From Chloroflexota bacterium (GTDB lineage Bacteria > Chloroflexota > Dehalococcoidia > Dehalococcoidales > Fen-1064), in assembly GCA_026389745.1 (NCBI GenBank), contig JAPLHG010000097.1, forward strand, positions 1 through 7,793: a stretch of DNA of 7,793 nt, read 5' to 3'. How positions within the stretch are numbered: the first letter of the stretch is position 1; every line of letters starts with the position of its first letter. The translations under genes and the position numbers were made by a program. Shown piece after piece: positions 1-6,263 of this stretch. The notes beneath the pieces were generated by a model that did no database searches, was not told where the DNA came from, and saw only the letters and a list, made by a program, of their open reading frames with translations.

Positions 1-1
1 A

Positions 2-562
2 GAGCGAGGTCTGAAAGTTCCGGCACAGGGCAAAGAGGCAAAAAAACTGCTGGAACAAATCAAACTACAGGAAAGTCGTGGCTTCCAGTACGATAATGCC
101 GAGGCATCCTTCGACCTGCTGGTACACCGCGCTCAGCCGGATTATAAGCAACCTTTCGAACTGGTGGACTTTATGGTGGTGGTGGAGAAAAGACGCCGCC
201 CTTCGACACGCAAGGATACGGGCGAGATGCTCTCCGAAGCAATGGTCAAAGTCAGGGTCGATGGAGAGATGATGCACACCGCCGCCGAGGGCAATGGTCC
301 GGTTAATGCCCTGGATGCAGCATTGCGCAAAGCGCTCCTGCAGTTCTATCCGAATCTTGCCGTGGTCAAACTCATCGACTACAAGGTTCGTATTCTAGCA
401 GAAAGCACCGGCACCGAATCGCAGGTACGCGTTTTGATTGAATCAACTGACGGCGCAGAAGAATGGCGGACGGTCGGAAGTTCCACAGACATCATCGAGG
501 CGAGCTGGCTGGCACTGGCCGACGGTCTAGAATACTGGTTGCTGAAGCATAACAAGAAATAG
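2..562 (+). CDS. cimA: Citramalate synthase, C-terminal part (gene starts before the window)
   Basis: The reading frame is open from base 2 to a TAG at 560-562 and gives 186 residues, about the last third of a protein that is usually around 530 residues. The enzyme condenses acetyl-CoA with pyruvate to (R)-citramalate, the first step of the threonine-independent route to isoleucine. The stretch GFQYDNAEASFDLLV at residues 28-42 is typical of citramalate synthases and marks the end of the catalytic/linker region. From about residue 50 follows the LeuA-type regulatory dimerisation domain, with GNGPVNALDAAL at residues 97-108. The N-terminal TIM barrel with its metal and substrate residues lies outside the window. 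2-Isopropylmalate synthase is the closest alternative, but the EASF segment favours CimA. The gene converges on the rtcB remnant with a 55-bp gap, in which no convincing terminator is visible. Confidence 0.85.
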   Translation, partial: ERGLKVPAQGKEAKKLLEQIKLQESRGFQYDNAEASFDLLVHRAQPDYKQPFELVDFMVVVEKRRRPSTRKDTGEMLSEAMVKVRVDGEMMHTAAEGNGPVNALDAALRKALLQFYPNLAVVKLIDYKVRILAESTGTESQVRVLIESTDGAEEWRTVGSSTDIIEASWLALADGLEYWLLKHNKK

Positions 563-617
563 AGAGTATTAGCACAAGAATCAGATCGGCCGATATTCTG
601 CCCTTCCAGCTTCTCCA

Positions 618-2118
618 CTACCCCTTAATCACACCGATTGGTGTGGCTCTAGCAATTTTGCGCGAGATACCTGCCCGATGAGCCACCTCAACCACCTCGT
701 TGACATCTTTATAGGCTGATGAAGCCTCCTCAGGCAATTCACTGATGCTTGCCGCTTTTACCGTGATGCCCTTTGCCGCCAGCGATTGAACAATATCAAT
801 ACCCCTGACGCCTTTCCTGGCGGCAGTGCGACTCTGCACACGACCGGCACCGTGACAGGTGGAACCGAAGGTTTCCTTCATCGCGATTTCTGTCCCCACG
901 GCAACATACGAATATCTCCCCATATCGCCGGGAATGAGCACTGGCTGACCGATTTTCCGATACATCTCAGGCACATCGGGGTGACCCGCCGGAAAAGCAC
1001 GGGTGGCACCCTTACGATGAACACAGACTTTGACTTTTTTGCCGTCAACGGTATGCTCTTCAATCTTGGCGATATTGTGCGCCACATCCCAGATTTGCTC
1101 CAACCCAATATCCCGACGAGTCTTCCCCAGAGCTTTAACCAGCGACTCTCTGACCCAATGAGCGATGCACTGTCGATTCGTCCATGCGTAATTCGCTGCA
1201 CAAGCCATTGCCCCCAGATATGCCTGCCCCTCTGGCGATTTCACCGGCGCACAGGCAAGCTGACGGTCGGGTAAATTGATGCCGTACTTTCTGACCAAGC
1301 TGACGGTCGGGTAAATTGATGCCGTACTTTCTGACCGCCTGCCCCAGAGCCGCTACATAATCGGTGCATACCTGATGCCCAAAACCACGACTGCCGCTGT
1401 GCACCAGTACCAGCACCTGCCCAATCTCCTGAATACCCATCGCTTTGGCAGTGTTAAGGTCATAGATTTCATCAACCCTTTGTATCTCTAAAAAGTGATT
1501 GCCACTCCCCAGCGTGCCCAGTTGCGGCATACCCCTTTCTCTGGCTCGACCGCTCACTTTATCGGGGTCAGCACCTTTAATACAACCCGATTCTTCCGTT
1601 GCCTCCACATCTGCGAGGTCGCCATAGCCCCTTTCCGCCGCCCAGAGACTGCCTTTGACCATTACTTCGTCCAATTCTCTATTGCTGACACGCAACTTAC
1701 CTTTCATGCCCAGTCCGGAAGGTACATTGTTGAAGACCTCAGTGGTAATGCGGTCGATTTTAGGTCTGACTTCGGCTTCGGTTAGATTGGTACGCATCAG
1801 CCGGACTCCGCAGTTAATATCGAAGCCGACACCTCCCGGTGAGACTACACCATCCTCGACCCTCATCGCCGCCACCCCACCGATAGGAAAGCCATAACCC
1901 CAGTGAATATCCGGCATCGCCAGCGAATGTCCGACAATACCCGGCAGAAAAGCTACATTTGCCACCTGCTCGAAGACATTCTCCTCCCAGATGTGGCTCA
2001 GCATAATCTCGCTGGAATACACTAGTCCGGAAACCCTCATACCAGTCTTATAACTGGTAGGAATCTCCCAGCGGTAATCGTCTATTTTGTGCAGTACTTC
2101 ATGCCAAGGTGATGTCAT
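618..2118 (-). pseudogene. rtcB: RNA-splicing ligase RtcB, reading frame broken by a 40-bp tandem duplication
   Basis: RtcB joins RNA 2',3'-cyclic-phosphate (or 3'-phosphate) ends to 5'-OH ends using GTP and Mn2+, in tRNA splicing and RNA repair. The ATG at 2118-2116 lies just after the archease stop, and GAGGT overlapping that stop serves as ribosome binding site. The frame encodes normal RtcB up to about residue 274 (DRQL), then changes at a perfect 40-bp repeat; read as it stands it ends at 1135 as a 327-residue product. Removing one copy restores a 486-residue protein, near the 481 residues of Pyrococcus RtcB. In the restored protein the metal ligands are D100 and C103 (GFDINCGVR), H208 (GNHFLE), H240 (HSGSRGFGHQ) and H334 (DVAHNIAK). 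The guanylylated histidine is H409 (CHGAGR) and the C-terminal lysine is K485 (VIKG). No residue loss suggests long decay, so the break is either very recent or an assembly error. A TTG at the junction could in principle allow a C-terminal fragment to be translated. Confidence 0.9.
1256..1336. repeat. Perfect 40-bp direct tandem duplication inside rtcB
   Basis: Bases 1257-1296 are repeated exactly at 1297-1336, and base 1256 extends the match by one, giving a 41-base match with a 40-base period. Forty is not a multiple of three, so the duplication shifts the rtcB frame. The repeated unit encodes the segment RKYGINLPDRQL. No other copy was seen in the window, and nothing about the unit suggests a mobile element. 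Confidence 0.97.
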
Positions 2119-2126
2119 TTATGACC

Positions 2127-2543
2127 TCAGATATCGAATAATACTCTCACCTTACAGCCACCATTCTCTTCAATCTTCAGCGTGTGATAGGTTGCCGCTT
2201 TAACCTCTCTCTTCAAATGATGTTTGGCAAGGTCTAACTTTTCACCATATCCTACGGCTTTAAGCTCGGTGTCGGTGAGATGTGTTACGTCAAACCTGTT
2301 AAACAATATTTCTTTGGTCTCGAAGAGGTAAATCAGTTCATTCAGCCAGTTGACGAGAAGCGCCTCGCGGTCCGGGGCAGTCACCTCAATTCTGCGGTGT
2401 TCTTTCTCCTTCACCGTATCAAGCTCAGTGATGATGCTGAACATTCCCCGCGCTGCATTGGCAAAGGCTTGTTTCACATCAGCGCCTTTAGCCACGATGC
2501 CGATATCAGCCGTGTGGGCAATGACCTCGAAGTCCCTTCTCAC
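2127..2543 (-). CDS. Archease, activator of RtcB
   Basis: This 138-residue protein has the length and landmarks of archease. The N-terminal segment is DFEVIAHTADIGI (residues 4-16), followed by FANAARGMFS (27-36), LLVNWLNELIYLF (62-74) and KREVKAATYHTLKI near 111-124. It ends in RVLFDI. The conserved acidic residues in HTAD and in the terminal DI bind metal in characterised archeases. Archease speeds RtcB guanylylation and multiple turnover, and the rtcB start lies only 8 bp beyond its TGA, so the two genes are one operon. The start is the GTG at 2543; no upstream in-frame alternative fits the family length. No Shine-Dalgarno sequence precedes it, and a TATAAT box ends 8 bp upstream, so the mRNA may be leaderless. 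The protein looks intact even though its partner gene is broken. Confidence 0.93.
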   Translation of the reverse strand: MRRDFEVIAHTADIGIVAKGADVKQAFANAARGMFSIITELDTVKEKEHRRIEVTAPDREALLVNWLNELIYLFETKEILFNRFDVTHLTDTELKAVGYGEKLDLAKHHLKREVKAATYHTLKIEENGGCKVRVLFDI

Positions 2544-2551
2544 ACAGATAG

Positions 2552-2579
2552 ATTATAGCATTTAGGTATATAAAGACAA
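2552..2579 (-). promoter_or_regulatory. Promoter of the archease-rtcB operon, probably giving a leaderless mRNA
   Basis: On the minus strand TTGTCT (2579-2574) is followed after 16 bp by a perfect TATAAT (2557-2552). TGC directly before the -10 box makes an extended -10. The GTG start codon lies at 2543, where a transcript from this promoter would be expected to begin. No sigma-54 site or RtcR-like regulator gene is visible, unlike the well-known enterobacterial rtc operon. Confidence 0.55.
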
Positions 2580-2611
2580 GCCGAATCTACTAGCCCCAAG
2601 TTTCATAGAAT

Positions 2612-2649
2612 ACTATAATCCTCTCCCCAACGCGGGAGAGGATTATAGT
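2612..2649. repeat. Perfect 16-bp inverted repeat (hairpin) between divergent operons
   Basis: ACTATAATCCTCTCCC at 2612-2627 is exactly complementary to 2634-2649, with the six-base loop CAACGC. It lies in the divergent intergenic region, upstream of both promoters, so it is not an obvious terminator for either operon. It is not followed by a clear T-run on the plus strand. It could be a small palindromic repetitive element, a stray terminator left from a lost gene, or a protein-binding site. Only one copy is present in the window. Confidence 0.85.
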
Positions 2650-2687
2650 TTGGTAAGTTAAATTTCCAACCGCGAGCAATTTACTAT

Positions 2688-2739
2688 TTATGCTCCCTCG
2701 GTTATTTAGTATAATCTAATTGACAAGGCAAGAATTGTC
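2688..2739 (+). promoter_or_regulatory. Candidate promoter and operator of the plus-strand operon
   Basis: A perfect TATAAT sits at 2710-2715, with only a weak -35 match (TTATGC near 2688-2693). Just downstream, where transcription would start, GACAA (2722-2726) and TTGTC (2735-2739) form an inverted repeat with an 8-bp spacer, a reasonable place for a repressor. The same segment also contains a perfect TTGACA at 2720-2725, but no good -10 box follows it. Confidence 0.4.
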
Positions 2740-2768
2740 CCAAAATAGCTGCACAAAGGAGATGACCT

Positions 2769-3359
2769 ATGGCTGACATCAAAAGCGCTTATGAAATAGC
2801 GATGGAGAAGATTAAGGACATCGAAGATGCCACTCCGGAAGAGCGACTGAAATGGAAATTCGCTCCTAAAGGTGAAGAGCTGGCAGGCAAATACATGAGG
2901 GCTGATGTTAACCTGATGACCGAACTGAGCAAGTACAAGGACGAAGAAAGAAAATATGTTGTGCAGGCCGTTTCATCTGTACTCATCAGAAATATTGACC
3001 TACCTAAGAACGACGCCATCAAGAAAACCAATCGCAAAGCGATGGACGGCATCAAACTAATCAAGAAAGACAAGACCGGTGTGGAGAATGTTTTCAGCAA
3101 AATAAGATATATCTTCAACCACTATGCCGAACAGGGCGAACAGCAGAAAAAGCAAGCTTATGAGCAAGTGAAGGCTCAGTTTGCCGCTAAACTCCAGCAG
3201 GCGGTGCAACAACAAATGGGTGCCAATGCCCGAATGAATATAGATGTGGAACGGCATCCCCAGTTCCAGGAAGAGTGGCGCAAGATGCTGGGGCGGCTGG
3301 ACGCGCAGTACCTCGAGCACATCAACGAATATAAGCATGACCTGCTGGCAATTAATTAA
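2769..3359 (+). CDS. Uncharacterised charged helical protein, first gene of the operon
   Basis: The protein has 196 residues and I do not recognise a function. It starts at an ATG with a strong ribosome binding site, AAAGGAG at 2755-2761, seven bases upstream. The sequence is very rich in Lys, Glu, Gln and Ala, with no signal peptide or membrane segment, so it is probably cytoplasmic and mostly alpha-helical. Residues about 118-150 (EQGEQQKKQAYEQVKAQF and onward) look like a coiled coil or long amphipathic helix. Residues 79-95 carry a basic segment with PKNDAIKKTNRKAM. From memory it resembles the uncharacterised DUF6657-type proteins, but I cannot verify this. It precedes a second unknown gene by 24 bp and faces the archease-rtcB operon divergently, so a link to RNA repair is possible but unproven. 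Confidence 0.8.
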   Translation: MADIKSAYEIAMEKIKDIEDATPEERLKWKFAPKGEELAGKYMRADVNLMTELSKYKDEERKYVVQAVSSVLIRNIDLPKNDAIKKTNRKAMDGIKLIKKDKTGVENVFSKIRYIFNHYAEQGEQQKKQAYEQVKAQFAAKLQQAVQQQMGANARMNIDVERHPQFQEEWRKMLGRLDAQYLEHINEYKHDLLAIN

Positions 3360-3383
3360 TCATCCGGTGGGGTTGGGAGCGAG

Positions 3384-4082
3384 ATGGATATCGATGACGC
3401 AAAAATCAAAGAGGCTGTAGAACGCACCGAGATTCTCCGCGTACCCAAACAAAACCTGGCGACTTTCGGAACGACCAACATCTATTATTATCTTGTCACC
3501 GAGCCGGCTTATACTGAACTCTCTCCAACCACTACGGAAACCGTTGTCAGGGAAGGTAGAGTCATCGCGGAAAAGCCGAAAATTGTCACCCCCTACTATC
3601 TGTCCTCGCTGGAAGGTTTTAGCGCCAACGCCCGCAGATATTTCGACCAGCTCATTAAAATTTACGGGCACAGCGTTCCCGGTCTATTGTACTCTTATCG
3701 TAACGAACCGAAAGAAATGAACATCGTCTCTGACAATCTGCTCGCGGTAGTGTCAAAATTAAACGATGGAATCAATAAGCGCGGCGACCCACTGACCGCC
3801 ATTATCAAAGGACTGGATGAAATGTGGGACATCGCCCTCATCAAGTTCATCTTTGAAATGACCCGGAGGTCAGTGGGAGATAACGTCAGGCAAATGGGCG
3901 CCAGGGGCTTGCTGACAATGGATGAGCAAGGCATCCCTGCCGACGCCCGGATGAGAATCGAAGAGCTTTTTAGCCAAGTAGGTCACGGTGAGGTTGACCC
4001 GCGTGTGTTGAAAGATGAGCTTGACCGCTGGAATATTTTTGCCGAATACGAAGACAGGTTCCTCAACCTCTTCCGAAAATAA
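3384..4082 (+). CDS. Uncharacterised protein, second gene of the operon
   Basis: The protein has 232 residues and no family that I recognise. It starts at an ATG with GGGAG at 3375-3379, a rather close spacing of four bases. The N-terminal half looks beta-rich, with TNIYYYLVTEPAY (residues 31-43) and GRVIAEKPKIVTPYYL (58-73), patterns that look conserved rather than random. The C-terminal half is helical and charged and ends in FLNLFRK. There are no transmembrane helices, signal peptide or cysteine metal motifs. It lies 24 bp after the first unknown gene and 23 bp before the thymidylate synthase gene, so the three are probably co-transcribed. The tight pairing with the 196-residue protein suggests the two work together, perhaps as a complex; that is inference. 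Confidence 0.8.
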   Translation: MDIDDAKIKEAVERTEILRVPKQNLATFGTTNIYYYLVTEPAYTELSPTTTETVVREGRVIAEKPKIVTPYYLSSLEGFSANARRYFDQLIKIYGHSVPGLLYSYRNEPKEMNIVSDNLLAVVSKLNDGINKRGDPLTAIIKGLDEMWDIALIKFIFEMTRRSVGDNVRQMGARGLLTMDEQGIPADARMRIEELFSQVGHGEVDPRVLKDELDRWNIFAEYEDRFLNLFRK

Positions 4083-4105
4083 TCAAAAAGTGATAAGATA
4101 ATACC

Positions 4106-4753
4106 GTGCAAATTTCCGTAATTGAAGCCCGCGATCTGTCCGAAGCATGGTTCCTCTGTCTGGGCAAAACCCTGAACGATGGCTATGAATACCGCATACA
4201 GCGTGGTAGTTATGCCGGACAATGCCGCAAACAGCTTGATTTAGTGGTAGTGCAAATTAAATACCCGGGTACCCGCCCGCTCATACCTGATGTTCCTCAG
4301 GGAGTGCCGGCGCCCAGCACAATGGAATATATCGAGAATTATCTGCCCTATCTGATGACCGCCCACAAAGCAGAAAGCGAGCAGTATACCTACGGGCAGT
4401 ATCTGGAGAAACAAATCGCCGAAGTCATCAGAATGTATAAGGAAGACGGGCACAACACCAACCAAGCTTATATGACCGTCGGGGACCCGCAATCAATCTA
4501 CCTCACTGACCCGCCCTGTCTGAGAGGCATCGATACCCGCATCCGTGATACTCGGCTGACCTTTTATGTTTATTTCCGCTCCTGGGACTTGTGGGCTGGC
4601 TTTCCTTCCAACCTGGCAGCAATCCAGTTGCTCAAAGAGTACATGGCATCAGAAATAGGTGCTGAAGACGGTGAACTGGTGGCAATGAGCAAAGGAATGC
4701 ACCTCTATGAGTACTGCTGGGACTTAGCTAAAGCGGTAGTCAAAAGAGAATAG
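4106..4753 (+). CDS. Thymidylate synthase, short archaeal type
   Basis: This 215-residue protein matches the core of ThyA, which methylates dUMP to dTMP with methylene-tetrahydrofolate (a methanopterin cofactor in methanogens). The nucleophile lies in DPPCLRGIDTRI (C138, equivalent to E. coli C146). YFRSWDLWAGFPSNLA supplies R158, S159, D161 and N169, matching E. coli R166, S167, D169 and N177. SKGMHLYEY supplies H199 and Y201, matching H207 and Y209. N169 is the residue that selects dUMP; dCMP hydroxymethylases carry Asp there. The short length and divergent N-terminal half (no DRTGTG-type phosphate loop) resemble methanogen thymidylate synthases rather than the 264-residue bacterial enzyme. 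The start is the GTG at 4106 without a clear Shine-Dalgarno sequence; translational coupling with the gene 23 bp upstream is possible. It is the last gene of the operon. Confidence 0.85.
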   Translation: MQISVIEARDLSEAWFLCLGKTLNDGYEYRIQRGSYAGQCRKQLDLVVVQIKYPGTRPLIPDVPQGVPAPSTMEYIENYLPYLMTAHKAESEQYTYGQYLEKQIAEVIRMYKEDGHNTNQAYMTVGDPQSIYLTDPPCLRGIDTRIRDTRLTFYVYFRSWDLWAGFPSNLAAIQLLKEYMASEIGAEDGELVAMSKGMHLYEYCWDLAKAVVKRE

Positions 4754-4861
4754 ATAAATCACGATTATAGAGTGATTTCAAGTAGACACTAGGGGAGAAG
4801 AGGAATAACGCTCGCAAGGTCAAGCACCTCAGTAAGCTCCACCGACTATTCAGTGAATATT
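4754..4861. other. Non-coding stretch between thyA-like gene and its terminator
   Basis: About 110 bp with no convincing gene. It contains a 7-bp inverted repeat, AAATCAC (4756-4762) and GTGATTT (4772-4778), directly after the stop codon. Further on is a purine-rich GGGGAGAAGAGG at 4792-4803 that looks like a ribosome binding site but has no start codon at the right distance. It is most simply the 3' untranslated region of the operon; a small RNA ending at the following terminator cannot be excluded. Confidence 0.4.
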
Positions 4862-4897
4862 TGGGGGTGGATTTTACCCACCCCCATTTACTGTTTT
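4862..4897 (+). terminator. Rho-independent terminator of the plus-strand operon
   Basis: TGGGGGTGG (4862-4870) pairs perfectly with CCACCCCCA (4878-4886) across the seven-base loop ATTTTAC. T-rich sequence (TTTACTGTTTTT) follows, so the hairpin acts in the plus direction. It closes the operon that begins at 2769 and insulates the tRNA gene. Confidence 0.85.
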
Positions 4898-4910
4898 TAC
4901 TCACAATAAT

Positions 4911-4939
4911 TTGCGTCTGAGCCTCAGGTTTGTTAAACT
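4911..4939 (+). promoter_or_regulatory. Candidate promoter of tRNA-Lys
   Basis: TTGCGT (4911-4916) and TAAACT (4934-4939) are separated by 17 bp, each matching the sigma-70 consensus at four of six positions. Transcription would begin a few bases before the mature tRNA end at 4953, leaving a very short leader. A second possible -10, TAGAAT at 4939-4944, has no good -35 partner. Confidence 0.35.
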
Positions 4940-4952
4940 AGAATGCGTACAG

Positions 4953-5025
4953 GGGCCGCTAGCTCAATTGGTAGAGCAAATGACTCTTAATCATTAGGTT
5001 CGAGGTTCGATTCCTCGGCGGCTCA
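4953..5025 (+). tRNA. tRNA-Lys, anticodon CTT
   Basis: A complete cloverleaf is visible. The acceptor stem GGGCCGC (4953-4959) pairs with GCGGCTC (5018-5024), with one G-U pair, followed by discriminator A at 5025. The D arm contains AGCTC...GGTAGAGC. The anticodon stem AATGA/TCATT encloses the loop CTCTTAA, with CTT at 4986-4988, reading the lysine codon AAG. The T arm is CGAGG TTCGATT CCTCG. CCA is not encoded. tRNA genes are common integration sites, and truncated genes lie directly downstream here. Confidence 0.96.
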
Positions 5026-5114
5026 GTGGATTTTGAAGCTAATTCCCCAGTTGTTCGGCTGTTCTTGTTTGCATGTTTTGTGTTTTGCTTAACAATTTGC
5101 TTAACTTTTCGCAT
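4959..5114 (-). CDS. Short lysine-rich ORF with a strong ribosome binding site, antisense to tRNA-Lys
   Basis: An ATG at 5114-5112 is preceded at good spacing by AAAGGAGGG (5130-5122), one of the best ribosome binding sites in the window. The frame runs 51 codons. The first 30 residues are basic (MRKVKQIVKQ at the start) and the remainder is simply the antisense translation of the tRNA, ending in a TAG inside it. This pattern would fit the remnant of a gene cut by an integration or deletion event at the tRNA, for example an integrase-linked gene. No family is recognised, and expression is doubtful because it would run against the tRNA gene. Confidence 0.2.
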   Translation of the reverse strand: MRKVKQIVKQNTKHANKNSRTTGELASKSTEPPRNRTSNLMIKSHLLYQLS

Positions 5115-5118
5115 CGCT

Positions 5119-5520
5119 CTACCCTCCTTTTGCCATCTTTTTTCTCTTATAATCTAAGCTGAATACTACCCAATCACGAGCCAGTTTCTTGCGCTGTCCG
5201 GCGGGCATGCGTACGAAAACGAGGGGCAGGCTCACATTCTCCAATGAATTGTAGGTTGGATGAAGATTAAAAGTCTGAAAAACAAAACCTATACTGTAGT
5301 TCCGGTAATCGGCAAGTTCCTTATCGCTGGAACGACTGAGGTCATGCCCATTTACAACAACCCACCCGGAGGTGGGAGAGTCTAGTCCACCAATGATGTG
5401 GAACAGAGTGGACTTGCCTGAACCGGAGGGTCCCACCACTGCCAAGGACTCACCATCGGGAATCCCAAGGTCGACTCCAGCCAGAGCATGGATGGTTTCC
5501 TCGCCCATCTGGTAGGTATT
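5119..5520 (-). pseudogene. ABC transporter ATPase fragment, LolD/MacB type, truncated at both ends
   Basis: Read from 5508, residues 1-110 are clearly the front half of a LolD/MacB-family ATPase, which powers lipoprotein export or macrolide/peptide efflux permeases. The Walker A motif GPSGSGKST is at residues 26-34, GGLDSPTSG at 40-48 and the Q-loop IGFVFQTFNLHP at 73-84 (Q78). The ABC signature LSGGQ, Walker B, D-loop and H-loop are absent. After about residue 112 the sequence stops resembling the family and ends at a TAG (5119-5121), giving 129 residues instead of about 230. At the front, four family-like codons (NTYQ) precede the ATG but a TAA at 5523-5521 cuts off the usual first dozen residues. 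It cannot be a working ATPase, and no permease gene is nearby. It lies about 95 bp from the tRNA gene, consistent with debris at an integration site. Confidence 0.85.
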
Positions 5521-5631
5521 TTAAGTTGTTCCGGCTTTACCAATATGCACTACTTTCAGTTCGATTTATGGATTTTAAACCCTACATTTTTATCATACTC
5601 TGTTTAGTATTTGAAATCTATTTTAAAACCG

Positions 5632-5658
5632 AAAGCCCGCCATCTCCAGCGGGCCTTT
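5632..5658 (-). terminator. Terminator downstream of the bacterioferritin gene
   Basis: GCCCGC (5635-5640) pairs with GCGGGC (5649-5654) around an eight-base loop, and flanking AAA/TTT extend the stem past one bulged base. Read on the minus strand, the stem is followed by CTTTCGGTTTT, a T-rich tail, about 100 bp after the bacterioferritin stop. The plus-strand side also has TTTT, so it may work in both directions. The surrounding 5524-5760 holds no convincing gene. Confidence 0.7.
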
Positions 5659-5760
5659 TAAGTATTATAAATCCTTTTACCCGTGCTTGCACCTCCGACT
5701 ATATAGTCTTTAGTGATTGCATCCAGGTAACCATCGGCTTACCAATCGCAAAAACCACCC

Positions 5761-6228
5761 TTAACCGAGTTGGGTTGACAAGAAAACCTGAAGCCCCATC
5801 TGGTTAATCTGGTCCTGCACTTCTTCAATACCATCGATATGAGCATCCTCATCATTGAGTATGCTCTCGAGTATTTCACGGGTAGCGAAGTCTTTGGCAT
5901 CACCAGCTACTTTAATGGCAGTGTTGTAAGACTCAATTGCACCGGCTTCGGAGTTGTGGTCATTGGCGAACATTTTAGATACTTCAGTGCCGATGAACAT
6001 CTTCCTAAGGTCGCTTACAATAGGAGTACCCTCGAGGAATATAATACGCCCTATGAGTTTTTCAGCGTGTTTCATCTCATCAATTGCACGCTTCTCAATT
6101 GTTTTATGGAGCTTTCCGTAGCCCCAGTTTTCGCAAATTCCGGCGTGTACCATATACTGGCTAATAGCCGTAAGCTCATCTGCCAATAGCGAGTTCAACG
6201 CCTCAATGACTTTCCTGTCTCCTTTCAT
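5761..6228 (-). CDS. bfr: Bacterioferritin, haem-type iron-storage ferritin
   Basis: This 155-residue protein is full length for a bacterioferritin, which assembles into a 24-subunit shell that oxidises Fe2+ and stores it as ferric mineral. It opens with MKGDRKVIEALNSLLADELT. All six di-iron ferroxidase ligands are present at their standard positions: E18, E51, H54, E94, E127 and H130. M52, the ligand for the inter-subunit haem, is also present in DEMKHAE, as is Y25 near the di-iron site. The ATG at 6228 is preceded by a strong ribosome binding site, AGGAGGTG (6242-6235). The gene is monocistronic, with its own promoter and terminator, and sits intact between gene remnants on both sides. An operator-like palindrome overlaps the -10 box, so iron- or redox-responsive control is plausible. 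Confidence 0.96.
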   Translation of the reverse strand: MKGDRKVIEALNSLLADELTAISQYMVHAGICENWGYGKLHKTIEKRAIDEMKHAEKLIGRIIFLEGTPIVSDLRKMFIGTEVSKMFANDHNSEAGAIESYNTAIKVAGDAKDFATREILESILNDEDAHIDGIEEVQDQINQMGLQVFLSTQLG

Positions 6229-6263
6229 TTAAGCCACCTCCTGCTTATTTGTGATTCACTCTG

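Noticed and set aside
577..599. Inverted-repeat-like sequence AGAAT...ATCGGCCGAT...ATTCT between cimA and rtcB
   Set aside because: The arms are interrupted by a three-base bulge on one side, the core palindrome leaves only a three-pair stem, and there is no T-run, so a bidirectional terminator is not supported.
786..1274. Plus-strand ORF of 162 codons opposite rtcB
   Set aside because: It is the antisense shadow of a clearly recognisable RtcB reading frame and resembles no protein.
4786..4915. Possible riboswitch or small structured RNA between the thyA-like gene and the tRNA
   Set aside because: No known consensus was recognised, and the only strong structure is the terminator already assigned to the operon.
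5658..5758. Protein-like minus-strand pieces after bfr (DAITKDYIVGGASTGKRIY in one frame, a second open piece in another)
   Set aside because: They would need a frameshift to join, are only about 20 codons each and match no family that I recognise; chance is a sufficient explanation.
5526..5807. Plus-strand ORF of 93 codons over the bfr terminator and 3' end
   Set aside because: It runs antisense into bfr, crosses the terminator hairpin, has no ribosome binding site and its product looks like translated AT-rich intergenic DNA.
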